Positions 1 through 8,963 of a stretch of 64,000 bases of DNA are shown here, piece after piece; positions within the stretch are counted from its first letter, which is position 1, and every line of letters begins with the position of its first letter. The notes below the pieces were generated by a model. It was given only the letters and a program-made list of their open reading frames with translations. It did no database searches and was not told the origin of the DNA. Both the position numbers and the translations under genes were made by a program. Origin of the DNA: CADEDV01 sp964596345 (GTDB taxonomy: Bacteria > Bacteroidota > Bacteroidia > Chitinophagales > Chitinophagaceae); assembly GCA_964596345.1 (NCBI GenBank), contig CAZQSZ010000001.1, positions 620,001 to 684,000 of the forward strand, in the 5' to 3' direction.

Positions 1-60
1 AGAGACCTTACCCCGCTTGAAGAGGGATTAGCAAGAATTCTTAAAGAAAGAAAAAAATAA
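1..60 (+). CDS. C-terminal tail of a probable NAD-dependent sugar epimerase/dehydratase (partial)
   Basis: The reading frame is open from the first base to a TAA at 58-60, and the rest of the gene lies before the window. The visible residues end in a LTPLEEGL-type stretch followed by a basic tail. That stretch resembles the last helix of extended short-chain dehydrogenase sugar-nucleotide epimerases, which often end in a similar T-P-L-E-E-G-L motif. It ends 7 bp before galE, so the two are probably co-transcribed in the polysaccharide locus. Only 19 residues are visible, so the family call is tentative. Confidence 0.45.
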   Translation, partial: RDLTPLEEGLARILKERKK

Positions 61-67
61 GCAGCGT

Positions 68-1090
68 ATGAAAACGATCTTAGTGACCGGCGGATGCGGG
101 TATATTGGTTCCCATACTCTGGTGGACTTGTTGCAAAACGGATTCCACGTGATATCGGCAGATGATCAGTCCCGGTCTACCGGGGAATTGTTATCCGGTG
201 TTGAAAAGATCACAGGGATAAGTGTTAAGAATTACAAGATCAACCTTTGTGACCTGGAGGCCGTGAAGACAATTTTCAGGGAGAATAAAATTGACGGTAT
301 CATACATTTTGCAGCTTTTAAATCCGTGGATGAATCTGTGAGAGAACCGCTGCTATATTTCCAGAATAATCTTATATCACTTGTTAACCTGCTGGAGTGT
401 ACCAAAATATTTGATGTTCCGTATTTTGTTTTTTCTTCTTCCTGCAGTGTATATGGGGATGTTGATAAAATGCCGGTGACAGAGGATACCGTGTTGACTG
501 AGCCAAAATCACCTTACGGAAGAACCAAGAAGATAGGGGAAGAGATCATCAGTGATTTCGCCAAAACAAGCACCACGAAGTTTATTTTATTGCGATATTT
601 TAACCCGGTGGGTGCTCATCCTTCCGGCGAAATTGGAGAAATCCCTTATGGCGCCCCCTCCAACCTCGTGCCGGTAATTATGCAGTGTGCTATAGGCAAA
701 ATACCTGTATTGAACGTTTATGGCCATGAGTATAATACGAGAGACGGTTCCTGCATTCGTGATTTTATACATGTGTGTGATATTGCAACGGCTCATACGC
801 TGGCTCTTAAAAGAATGTTTGATCCTGCTGTCACTACAAATTATACAATATATAACCTGGGAACCGGAAACGGGGTCACCGTGCTGGAAGCTATTAAAGC
901 ATTTGAAAAAGTAACGGGCAGAAAAGTCAATTATCAACTTTCTGCTCCAAGGGAAGGAGATGTAGTGGCCATTTATGCTAATAACGATAAAGCAAAAAAT
1001 GATCTAGCCTGGAAACCTGTATATGATATTAACGAAATGATGCGAACGGCATGGAAATGGCAAAATGTATTGACGGGGACAACCAGCTAA
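68..1090 (+). CDS. galE: UDP-glucose 4-epimerase
   Basis: Interconverts UDP-glucose and UDP-galactose (or the N-acetyl forms) in the cytoplasm to supply sugar donors for the glycosyltransferases downstream. The protein has 340 residues, the usual GalE length. It shows the Rossmann GxxGxxG at 8-14 (TGGCGYIGSH), the SSSCSVYG catalytic Ser/Thr segment at 123-130, and the YxxxK pair Y150/K154. An NPVGAHPSG stretch follows and is typical of GalE rather than of other epimerases. The ATG at 68 lies 7 bp after the preceding stop. Family assignment is firm; the exact hexose preference is not readable. Confidence 0.95.
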   Translation: MKTILVTGGCGYIGSHTLVDLLQNGFHVISADDQSRSTGELLSGVEKITGISVKNYKINLCDLEAVKTIFRENKIDGIIHFAAFKSVDESVREPLLYFQNNLISLVNLLECTKIFDVPYFVFSSSCSVYGDVDKMPVTEDTVLTEPKSPYGRTKKIGEEIISDFAKTSTTKFILLRYFNPVGAHPSGEIGEIPYGAPSNLVPVIMQCAIGKIPVLNVYGHEYNTRDGSCIRDFIHVCDIATAHTLALKRMFDPAVTTNYTIYNLGTGNGVTVLEAIKAFEKVTGRKVNYQLSAPREGDVVAIYANNDKAKNDLAWKPVYDINEMMRTAWKWQNVLTGTTS

Positions 1091-1229
1091 AGTTGGTATC
1101 CTATTAATTAAGTGTTTATACTTAACATACCGGATATGAAAAACAAATAATTTGCAACCGGATAAACCATAAACAGAGCTTTCGGTCTTTCCATTAACCT
1201 ATAGAAAAACAGGAACTCCTTATTCCAAT

Positions 1230-2090
1230 ATGAAAATTCTGACATATTTAAAATCTAAACGGAAGGTACTATTCAGGCTTTCCTTTATCCTGCTTATTTC
1301 TTTTTTCTTCCAGGTTTTTATTCTTGAACTGGCGAATTTAGTTTATCCCAATTTCAGTAAAGCTCCTGATGTTTATGTAGGATATGAAAAGTACGATCCA
1401 TCGCTTGGGCGGCTGACCTCTATTGAAGATGTGACTGAATTTTGTGATTCGTTATATGGCTCCAATAAAATTGCTCCGGGAGATTCCGGTACTTATGCCA
1501 ATATTGTATCAAGGGTGATGAGGTACCGTTTTGTTCACGGGTATTCATGGTATCATTTAGGACATAATTATGTTGCGACACTACTGGCACCGGTCGTACA
1601 CCGTGATCTTTCTGCTATCGTTGTTCCCGATGATATTTTGAAATACCCTAATGCGGCCTGCAGCCAGCAATCAATCGTAGCCATGAACCTGCTGATGGAA
1701 AAAGGGTTTATGGTGAGGAAGGTTGGATTTTATGATAAAAAATATGGCGGTCATTTTTGTTATGAGGTACGTTATGATAACAGCTGGCATTTTTATGATC
1801 CTAACAGGGAGCCCGATGAGAAGGTGCTTGCGGATAATGGAAGGCCGAGTATAGAAGAGCTGAATAAGAATAGAGAATTGCTCATAAAAGCTTTTCCAAG
1901 GGATAGTGCAGAATTTGTCACTTCATTATACAGCACATATAGTTATGGTAAGCAAGGCGAACTGCCTGGCAAAAATGCGATCCGGTTTCAGACTTTTACC
2001 AAATTTTTGTCTTATTTCCTGTGGCTGATACTCGTTTTCATTTACATCTTGCTTAACCGGCGGTTTTTCAGGAATAACAATAAAGCATAA
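1230..2090 (+). CDS. membrane-anchored transglutaminase-like protein
   Basis: A 286-residue protein of unknown role with an N-terminal membrane helix (about 14-32) and a second hydrophobic helix near the C-terminus (about 258-278) followed by a basic end. Between them lies a probable transglutaminase/cysteine-peptidase-like fold with a candidate Cys-His-Asp triad: C144 in NAACSQQS, H175 in GGHFCYEV, and D190 in HFYDPN. The order and spacing match the transglutaminase-like superfamily. It sits between galE and a secreted DUF4838 protein, separated by 139 and 63 bp. Residues 33-257 are probably periplasmic. It may act on envelope protein or peptidoglycan amide bonds, or be a non-enzymatic member; the substrate cannot be inferred. 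Confidence 0.6.
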   Translation: MKILTYLKSKRKVLFRLSFILLISFFFQVFILELANLVYPNFSKAPDVYVGYEKYDPSLGRLTSIEDVTEFCDSLYGSNKIAPGDSGTYANIVSRVMRYRFVHGYSWYHLGHNYVATLLAPVVHRDLSAIVVPDDILKYPNAACSQQSIVAMNLLMEKGFMVRKVGFYDKKYGGHFCYEVRYDNSWHFYDPNREPDEKVLADNGRPSIEELNKNRELLIKAFPRDSAEFVTSLYSTYSYGKQGELPGKNAIRFQTFTKFLSYFLWLILVFIYILLNRRFFRNNNKA

Positions 2091-2153
2091 TGCTTTATTA
2101 CTCCCTTTTTCCAACGGTTTAACAGGTCAGTAAACTCATATTGCTCTTATAAT

Positions 2154-4661
2154 ATGACCATGCAATTACGCCTTCCTTTTACCTTCTTTCTGCTTCTCAT
2201 CTGCCATCTTTTGCCGGCGGAACAGGGGATAAGAATTTCTCAAAACTCTTCTTTTTATGGAAGCAGAATATTCAGGACTGATCTGCATAATGACTTGTAC
2301 GATCAATCAGTAGAGGATCTCCGGGAATATTTACAAAAAGCTACAGGATCAGTTTTCACAACCGGCAATTTTTCAGGAAGCACTAACCAGGAGGGAATCT
2401 ATCTTATCTTGTACGGCCCGTCTGTTCCATTAGCTGCAACTGATGCAAAGAAGTTAATGACGGGTGGAATTGAGGGTTTTATTATCGTTGGTACTGCAGA
2501 AAAATTATTGATTATTGCAAGTCACCCAACCGGTTTGTCAAGGGGAATTTATTCATACCTAGATCAGTTGGGATGCAAATGGTACTTTCCCGGTGATGTA
2601 TGGACCCATATCCCTGTTTTAAAGAATATAGAGATCAGGCAGAAAAAATATGTAACACCCTCCTTTGCATTGAGGGATTTCTTTGGTACAGGTGGTTTGT
2701 TTCCTGTTCCATCTATTACAGAAGACGATATTGTCAAGGTGAACTGGGAAGACTGGAAGCGGAGAAACAGGATGGGTGGTTCTGTTCGCCTGGGAGGACA
2801 TTACTGGGAAACCTTCAACCTTCGCTACAAGAAGGAATTACTGGATCATCCGGAATACCTGGCAGAGATCAAAGGGAAAAGAGTGGAATGGCATGTTTCA
2901 TCAAAATTCTGCATCAGCAATAAAGCCTTGCAGGAGTTGTTTGTCGGGGACAGGGTGAAGGCTATGCGAGAGGAACTTAAGAAATCGGTCTATAGTGCTG
3001 AGAAAATAATTATCGGTGTCGACCCTTCGGACGGGGGCGGCCATTGTGAATGCGGGAATTGTAAAAAGATGGGTTCTGTAAGTGACCGGGTTTTCTTTTT
3101 AGCTAACCTGGTAGCAAAAAAGTTTGCTGCTGAATCCTCCAGGGCTTATGTTAACCTCTACGCTTATAATGAACATGCGGCACCGCCTGCACTCAGCCTT
3201 GAGCCCAATGTTATTGTCCAGATCATTCCCTATGCCTTCCAGAATGTTGGTACCCCACAACAAATGATTACTCTCTGGAAAAAGAAAAGCAAAAACCTTT
3301 ATCTCTATGATTATTATGGAATACCTGATTGGCATTACGAGGTTCCCTTAACCGGCAGATGGTCTGTTTATGAACTGGTAAAGAAATTAAAGTACTGGAA
3401 GCAGAATGATGTAAAGGGTGTTTTGTTTGAGTCCTCAAATGGTATCGGAACAACTGGTTTAGGGCTCTATCTTGCCAGTAGGCTGGGCTGGAACAGTAAC
3501 GAGGATATTGGAAAAACAATTGCTGGGTTTTACAGGCATATGTTTGGGAAAGGTGATAGCTGGGTTAAAAAATATTATGATAAGATCAGTTTTGATTTTA
3601 AGGAAATAGCAGATGTTCCTTACCTGTATAATGCTCTTGAACAGGCAGAGACGGGGGCTGCAGGAGATCAGCAAGTGAGGGTAAGAGTTAACCTCCTCCG
3701 GGCTTATATACATTATGCTGCTTTGTACTACCAGTATAAAAACTCAAAGAATAAAATAAATGATGGCTCCTGGGAACGATTGATTCAGTATGCCTGGGAG
3801 ATTTATCCAACCATGATGGTTCACACAACCCGGGTGGCCGAATTACTCAGACTGGAGGTATTAAATAATCAATCACTTACTGATAAGTGGGGTATATATA
3901 ATGCCAATGCTGCGGGTATAAAGAATACCCAATGGATTAATGCTAATAGGATTCTTGAGTATGTCAGTGCGGATAAACGAAGATTCCCCCTGCTTGAAGA
4001 TTTTGATTATGTGAAACCCCCGGTTAACTACGTATTTACTCCAAAAGCGGATATTCCGGCTAAGGATAGTTCCAAAGAAATCCTGGTAATGGATTTCCCG
4101 GACCTGTTTATCAGAATGTCAGCCAACGGTTCATTTAAATTTTCTATGAAAACCAATGAAGGTTCCACGGTGCCGGAGCAAAATGTAACTATCAGTATTA
4201 TTGATACGGCAAAAGGGGATGTGATATGGGAACAGACCCGGAAAATAACACAGCGATGGAGTGAAGTAGTTATAAAACAAAAGCCGGGCAAAACCTATCA
4301 ATTATACATTAAGAAGGAAGGGTGGATGAAATTGGCGATTAAAAAAACCGAACAATTTTTTATAAGGAAAATACCGATTTACGCTTACCTGGGGAAATTG
4401 TGGTTCTATATCCCGGATAATAAGACTTATTTCTATTTTAAGAATGCCGGTGATGTTCATCCTGATTTCTATAACCCATCAGGCGGTAAAGTACAACCTG
4501 TTAAAGTAAATGAGGCCGGCGTATACAAACTGGCGTCATCAAAGGCCGGTGGGTGGTGGAGTATGGAGAAAACAGAATTAAAATCCCTGGAGTTTTATAA
4601 TTATCCGCTTGTATTTCTTCCCCATCCCAACTATACGGTAAAGCAGGTAACTTCAAAATAA
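2154..4661 (+). CDS. secreted DUF4838 domain protein (glycosidase-like)
   Basis: 835 residues with an N-terminal signal peptide (about 1-22, hydrophobic FFLLLICHLL then an AEQG cut region). Residues about 50-155 resemble the alpha-glucuronidase-type N-terminal domain, including the GCKWYFPGDVWTHIP stretch. The centre carries DUF4838 hallmarks: GGHYWETF, a KFCISN segment, and GGGHCECGNCKK, where clustered Cys/His could bind a metal. The C-terminal 200 residues look beta-rich. DUF4838 proteins are predicted glycan-active enzymes of the periplasm or cell surface, but I know of no established reaction. Its place in a polysaccharide biosynthesis locus suggests trimming or modification of the exported polymer. 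An ATG two codons downstream is an equally possible start. Confidence 0.7.
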   Translation: MTMQLRLPFTFFLLLICHLLPAEQGIRISQNSSFYGSRIFRTDLHNDLYDQSVEDLREYLQKATGSVFTTGNFSGSTNQEGIYLILYGPSVPLAATDAKKLMTGGIEGFIIVGTAEKLLIIASHPTGLSRGIYSYLDQLGCKWYFPGDVWTHIPVLKNIEIRQKKYVTPSFALRDFFGTGGLFPVPSITEDDIVKVNWEDWKRRNRMGGSVRLGGHYWETFNLRYKKELLDHPEYLAEIKGKRVEWHVSSKFCISNKALQELFVGDRVKAMREELKKSVYSAEKIIIGVDPSDGGGHCECGNCKKMGSVSDRVFFLANLVAKKFAAESSRAYVNLYAYNEHAAPPALSLEPNVIVQIIPYAFQNVGTPQQMITLWKKKSKNLYLYDYYGIPDWHYEVPLTGRWSVYELVKKLKYWKQNDVKGVLFESSNGIGTTGLGLYLASRLGWNSNEDIGKTIAGFYRHMFGKGDSWVKKYYDKISFDFKEIADVPYLYNALEQAETGAAGDQQVRVRVNLLRAYIHYAALYYQYKNSKNKINDGSWERLIQYAWEIYPTMMVHTTRVAELLRLEVLNNQSLTDKWGIYNANAAGIKNTQWINANRILEYVSADKRRFPLLEDFDYVKPPVNYVFTPKADIPAKDSSKEILVMDFPDLFIRMSANGSFKFSMKTNEGSTVPEQNVTISIIDTAKGDVIWEQTRKITQRWSEVVIKQKPGKTYQLYIKKEGWMKLAIKKTEQFFIRKIPIYAYLGKLWFYIPDNKTYFYFKNAGDVHPDFYNPSGGKVQPVKVNEAGVYKLASSKAGGWWSMEKTELKSLEFYNYPLVFLPHPNYTVKQVTSK

Positions 4662-4725
4662 ACTATCCTGTTTGATCGTTCAAAGGGATCGACATATATA
4701 TGTACTTTCTAAATGAATTAATCTT

Positions 4726-6630
4726 ATGTGTGGTATAGCCGGGTTTATTGATTTCACCAACAGGAGCTCACCGGAACTCGTGAAAGAAATGGCAGCAGCA
4801 TTGCCTCACCGGGGACCAGATGGGCAGGGAGAGTATTTCCATGCAGGAGTTGCATGCCAGGTGGGACTGGGACACCGCCGTCTCTCTATTATTGATCTTA
4901 GCACTTCTGCCAACCAGCCCATGCATTATGATGGTCTGCATCTCATCTTTAATGGGGAGATATATAATTATAACGAGATAAGAGAAGAGTTGATCAGGCT
5001 GGGACATTCTTTTCAAACCCATTCTGACACGGAAGTGATCCTGCACAGCTGGCGCCAGTGGGGCGAAAAAGCTATTGATCAATGGCGGGGAATGTTTGCC
5101 ATTGCCCTGTTCGACGAGAAAAATAATCAGCTGATAGCTATTCGTGACCGGGCCGGGGTAAAGCCGTTCAATTATTTTTTTAAGAAAGGTATTTTTTTGT
5201 TTGGCTCGGAATTTAAAGCCCTGATGGCACACCCGGCTTTCGAAAAAAAAATTAACCGTGATGCAGTAGCTTCCTTTCTCCAGTACGGTTATGTGTCTTC
5301 GCCGCATTGTATTTTTAATGATACTTTCAAGTTAGCGGCGGGCCACCTGTTGCGGCTGGATCTTTCCACCCAGAAGCTGGAAATTAAGCAATACTGGAAT
5401 GTGTATGATTATTACAATAAGCCCAAACTTTCTATCAGCCTGCCGGATGCAATCAATGAGACCGAAAGCATACTGACAGAATCGTTTCAGTACAGAATGG
5501 TGGCAGATGTACCGGTTGGTGTTTTCCTGAGTGGAGGGTATGATAGCACCTGTGTCACTTCCCTGCTGCAAAAGAACAGGACGGAGAAAATTAAAACGTT
5601 TACAATCGGTACAACTGATAATAAATTAGACGAAGCACCTTTTGCTAAACAGATCGCTGCTCACCTGGGCACTGATCATACGGAATACTATTGCACCGCT
5701 AAAGAGGCAATAGATATTATTCCTGACCTGCCTTATTATTATGATGAGCCTTTTGCCGACAGCAGTGCTATACCCACTATTTTGGTAAGCCGGTTGGCAA
5801 GAAAGCAGGTAACGGTTGCCCTTTCTGCAGATGCAGGGGATGAAGTATTTGCGGGGTATAACCGGTATGATTACATCAGCCGTTATGGTGATAAATTACG
5901 GGCTATTCCAAAGCCCTTCAGGAAAATGGCAGCTGCCACCATGGAAAAGGTTTCTTCGGAAAGCATTCCCTGGTTTCGTAATAAAAGTAATTTTCACAGC
6001 CGGTATGATAAGCTGAAGAATTTACTGAATGATCCCTCTCCTTCAGAATTGCTGAAAAACCTCAGCCAGGTGTTTACCGGAAAAGAAATTGATCATTTAT
6101 TACAACAGGAGGTACAACCACTTTCCACACTTCATACCAGTGCTGAACTGAGACAGGAATATTATGATGCTTTGTCGTTTATGATGGCGGTGGATTACCA
6201 AACTTATATGGTGGATGATATTTTGCAGAAGGTTGACAAGGCTACAATGAGTACCAGTCTTGAAGGAAGGGAACCGTTTTTAGATCAGAAAATTATTGAG
6301 TGGGCCGCACAGCTGCCTTCAGATTATAAATATCATGAAGGGCAAAAAAAGTATATCCTGAAACAGATTGTTCATAAACATATTCCGAAGGAAATGATGG
6401 AACGGCCCAAAATGGGGTTTGGGATACCGGTGGAGACCTGGTTGAATCAGGAGTTGAAAGATCTTGTGCTGGACAACCTTGGAGCTACGGCACTAAGAAA
6501 GCATGGATTATTTAATGAAGAAGCGGTGAGCCGGCTTTGCCGGGATTTCTTTGCCGGCAGAAAGGAAAAATATCTGAAGATATGGTACCTGCTGATGTTC
6601 CAGCTCTGGTATAAAAAATGGATGAACTAA
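4726..6630 (+). CDS. asnB: asparagine synthase (glutamine-hydrolysing)
   Basis: 634 residues with the full two-domain architecture: an N-terminal Ntn glutaminase domain with catalytic C2 (MCGIAGF), the conserved GHRRLSIID at 49-57, and a C-terminal ATP-pyrophosphatase synthetase domain with the PP-loop SGGYDS at 269-274. The family transfers glutamine amide nitrogen to aspartate with ATP. Copies inside surface-polysaccharide loci are common in bacteria and are sometimes thought to amidate a uronic acid or an amino acid on the polymer. That role here is an inference from context. The next gene starts 4 bp after its stop, so they form one operon. Confidence 0.92.
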   Translation: MCGIAGFIDFTNRSSPELVKEMAAALPHRGPDGQGEYFHAGVACQVGLGHRRLSIIDLSTSANQPMHYDGLHLIFNGEIYNYNEIREELIRLGHSFQTHSDTEVILHSWRQWGEKAIDQWRGMFAIALFDEKNNQLIAIRDRAGVKPFNYFFKKGIFLFGSEFKALMAHPAFEKKINRDAVASFLQYGYVSSPHCIFNDTFKLAAGHLLRLDLSTQKLEIKQYWNVYDYYNKPKLSISLPDAINETESILTESFQYRMVADVPVGVFLSGGYDSTCVTSLLQKNRTEKIKTFTIGTTDNKLDEAPFAKQIAAHLGTDHTEYYCTAKEAIDIIPDLPYYYDEPFADSSAIPTILVSRLARKQVTVALSADAGDEVFAGYNRYDYISRYGDKLRAIPKPFRKMAAATMEKVSSESIPWFRNKSNFHSRYDKLKNLLNDPSPSELLKNLSQVFTGKEIDHLLQQEVQPLSTLHTSAELRQEYYDALSFMMAVDYQTYMVDDILQKVDKATMSTSLEGREPFLDQKIIEWAAQLPSDYKYHEGQKKYILKQIVHKHIPKEMMERPKMGFGIPVETWLNQELKDLVLDNLGATALRKHGLFNEEAVSRLCRDFFAGRKEKYLKIWYLLMFQLWYKKWMN

Positions 6631-6634
6631 TATT

Positions 6635-7870
6635 TTGAAAAGAGTTCTTTATTTATCATACGATGGTATGACGGACCCTTTGGGCCAGTCGCAGGTTTTG
6701 CCTTACCTGGTGGGGCTGGGTAAACAAGGGTATCAATTCACACTCATAAGTTTTGAAAAGGAGGAACGAGTTGAAAAGGGGAAGGCTGTTATTGAAAAAA
6801 TATGCCGGGATAATAATATAACCTGGCATCCTCTCCTGTATACCAAAAAACCTCCTGTTCTTTCCACCGTGAAAGACCTAAGGGCACTAAAGAAGAAGAT
6901 CGCAACACTTCAATCCCAGGCACCGTTTGATCTGGTTCATTGCCGTAGCTATATTACGGCACTGGCCGGTGAATGGATGAAAAAGAAATGGGAAACAAGG
7001 TTTGTCTTCGATATGCGGGGCTTTTGGGCGGATGAAAGAGTTGACGGTAAGATATGGAACCTGAACAACCCTGTTTTTAAAATGGTGTTCAGGTATTTTA
7101 AAAAGAAGGAAAAAGATTTTCTTTCGCATGCGGATCATATTATCTCACTTACCCATAATGCCAAACAGGTCATTCACTCCTGGAAAGAAGTTAGTAACCA
7201 GCCTGTCCCTGTACAGGTGATTCCCTGTTGTGTGGATCTTGCCCTTTTTGATCCGGCTACCATTCAAAATGCTTCCATTGATCAACTGAAGAAGGAACTT
7301 GGTATAGCATCCGGAGTTGATGTGATCTCATATATTGGTTCTATCGGTACCTGGTATATGTTGCCTGAAATGCTGGATTTTTTTAGACTGTGGCTTTTTA
7401 AGAAGCCGGAAAGTATTTTACTATTTGTAACGAATGACAACCCGGTCCATATTTTATCAGCGGCGACCCAATCCGGGATAGCAGCTGCATCTATACGAAT
7501 AAAGCCCGCCACAAGATCGGAAGTTCCCCTGTTTATTGCGGCTTGTGATTATTCTCTTTTCTTCATCAAGCCCGTTTTTTCCAAAAAAGCTTCTTCGCCT
7601 ACCAAACAGGGAGAAATTATGGCCATGGGTAAACCGGTGATCTGTAATAGTAATGTTGGGGATACTGATTATGTGGTTGAGCAATATCATTCCGGTGTAT
7701 TGGTGAATGATTTTTCAGAAAAGGATTATAAAAAAGCAATTGAAGAAATTACAGTGAATGATCATTTTGATGCAGCAATGATACGGGAAGGAGCCCGGCA
7801 ATTCTTTTCCCTGGAGGAGGGAGTAAGGCGTTATGCAGAAGTTTACCGTACTGTTTTGAATGAAGGATAA
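6635..7870 (+). CDS. glycosyltransferase, GT4-like
   Basis: 411 residues with a GT-B fold layout. The N-terminal acceptor domain contains the G-Q-S-Q loop (DPLGQSQVLPYL) typical of GT4 enzymes. The middle has FDMRGFWADERVDG, and the C-terminal donor domain includes a SPTKQGEIMAMGKPVICN segment equivalent to the EGxPxxxxEAMAxGxPV motif. It probably adds one sugar to the lipid-linked repeat unit at the cytoplasmic membrane face. The frame begins at a TTG 4 bp after the asnB stop; the next in-frame ATG would remove the first beta-strand, so TTG is preferred. It overlaps the next gene by 11 bp. Sugar specificity is not readable. Confidence 0.85.
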   Translation: MKRVLYLSYDGMTDPLGQSQVLPYLVGLGKQGYQFTLISFEKEERVEKGKAVIEKICRDNNITWHPLLYTKKPPVLSTVKDLRALKKKIATLQSQAPFDLVHCRSYITALAGEWMKKKWETRFVFDMRGFWADERVDGKIWNLNNPVFKMVFRYFKKKEKDFLSHADHIISLTHNAKQVIHSWKEVSNQPVPVQVIPCCVDLALFDPATIQNASIDQLKKELGIASGVDVISYIGSIGTWYMLPEMLDFFRLWLFKKPESILLFVTNDNPVHILSAATQSGIAAASIRIKPATRSEVPLFIAACDYSLFFIKPVFSKKASSPTKQGEIMAMGKPVICNSNVGDTDYVVEQYHSGVLVNDFSEKDYKKAIEEITVNDHFDAAMIREGARQFFSLEEGVRRYAEVYRTVLNEG

Positions 7871-8963
7871 AGCAGCTCATATCTTATTCCTGGTTCCCTA
7901 CCCGATGAAACATGCTCCTTCGCAACGGTTCCGGGTAGAATTATTTTTGCCCGAACTGGATAAGGCGGGCATTACCTACAAAGTCCAGTCATTTCTTGAT
8001 GAACAGACCTGGGATGTTTTATATAAAGGTGGAGGATTTGTATCCAAAGCCTGGGGCGTAATTAAAGGATTTGCACGAAGGTGGAAAATTGTTTTAACAG
8101 GACTTTCCGGGTTTGATTTTGTTTTTATTCACCGGGAGGCAGCTCCGATTGGGCCGCCGGTATTTGAATGGTTAATCAGTAAAATTTTCCGGAAGAAAAT
8201 CATCTACGATTTTGATGACGCCATCTGGATACCGAATACCAGTAAAGAGAACAAATTAGTATCCTGGATAAAGGCATGCTGGAAAGTAAAATATATCTGC
8301 ACCTGGGCTGATAAAGTAGTGGGGGGCAACGATTACTTGTGTGAGTATGCCCGATCATTCAATAAACAGGTGGTAAAAATTCCGACTTGCGTAGATACGG
8401 TTAACGGGCATAACCGCTTAAAGGATCAGTATACGGATAAAATGATAGTGGGGTGGACGGGAAGTCATTCAACTATGAAATTCCTGGATGAGATTGTTCC
8501 TGTTTTGGAGGAACTACAGGCAAAATATGAGTTTGAATTTGTCGTGATATCCAACAAACCCCCGGCATTTGAACTGCCTTTACTCCGGTTTATTCCCTGG
8601 AAAGAAGAAACAGAAACGGAAGACCTGCTGCAATTGAATATCGGCGTGATGCCATTGGAAAAGGATCCCTGGTGCGAAGGGAAATGTGGTTTCAAGCTGA
8701 TTCAGTACCTGGCATTAGGAATACCGGCAGTAGCTTCACCTGTCGGGGTAAATACTTTGATTGTGGAGCAAGGAAAAACTGGTTTTCTTTGCGAGGTGAA
8801 GGAAGAATGGAGTAAATCCTTAGCTTTTTTGATTGAACAGGAAGATAAGAGAACCCTAATGGGTAAACTGGGAAGGAATAAAATTGAGAATGAATACAGT
8901 ATTTCATCCCAGTCTGTAAAATTTGCAGCACTGTTCAGCTTAAATGCCCAGCGGTCGGAATAG
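7860..8963 (+). CDS. glycosyltransferase, GT1/GT4-like
   Basis: 367 residues with GT-B organisation. The N-terminal domain holds FIHREAAPIGPPVFEW and a YDFDDAIW stretch that recurs in this group of Bacteroidota glycosyltransferases. The C-terminal half has GWTGSHSTM, then CGFKLIQYLALGIPAVASPVGVN, which corresponds to the donor-binding E-x7-E/K-Y-A-x-G-P region. Its start overlaps the previous glycosyltransferase by 11 bp, which indicates translational coupling. The 3' end overlaps the convergent membrane gene by 24 bp. It is likely cytoplasmic or membrane-peripheral; the sugar and linkage cannot be inferred. Confidence 0.85.
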   Translation: MKDKAAHILFLVPYPMKHAPSQRFRVELFLPELDKAGITYKVQSFLDEQTWDVLYKGGGFVSKAWGVIKGFARRWKIVLTGLSGFDFVFIHREAAPIGPPVFEWLISKIFRKKIIYDFDDAIWIPNTSKENKLVSWIKACWKVKYICTWADKVVGGNDYLCEYARSFNKQVVKIPTCVDTVNGHNRLKDQYTDKMIVGWTGSHSTMKFLDEIVPVLEELQAKYEFEFVVISNKPPAFELPLLRFIPWKEETETEDLLQLNIGVMPLEKDPWCEGKCGFKLIQYLALGIPAVASPVGVNTLIVEQGKTGFLCEVKEEWSKSLAFLIEQEDKRTLMGKLGRNKIENEYSISSQSVKFAALFSLNAQRSE

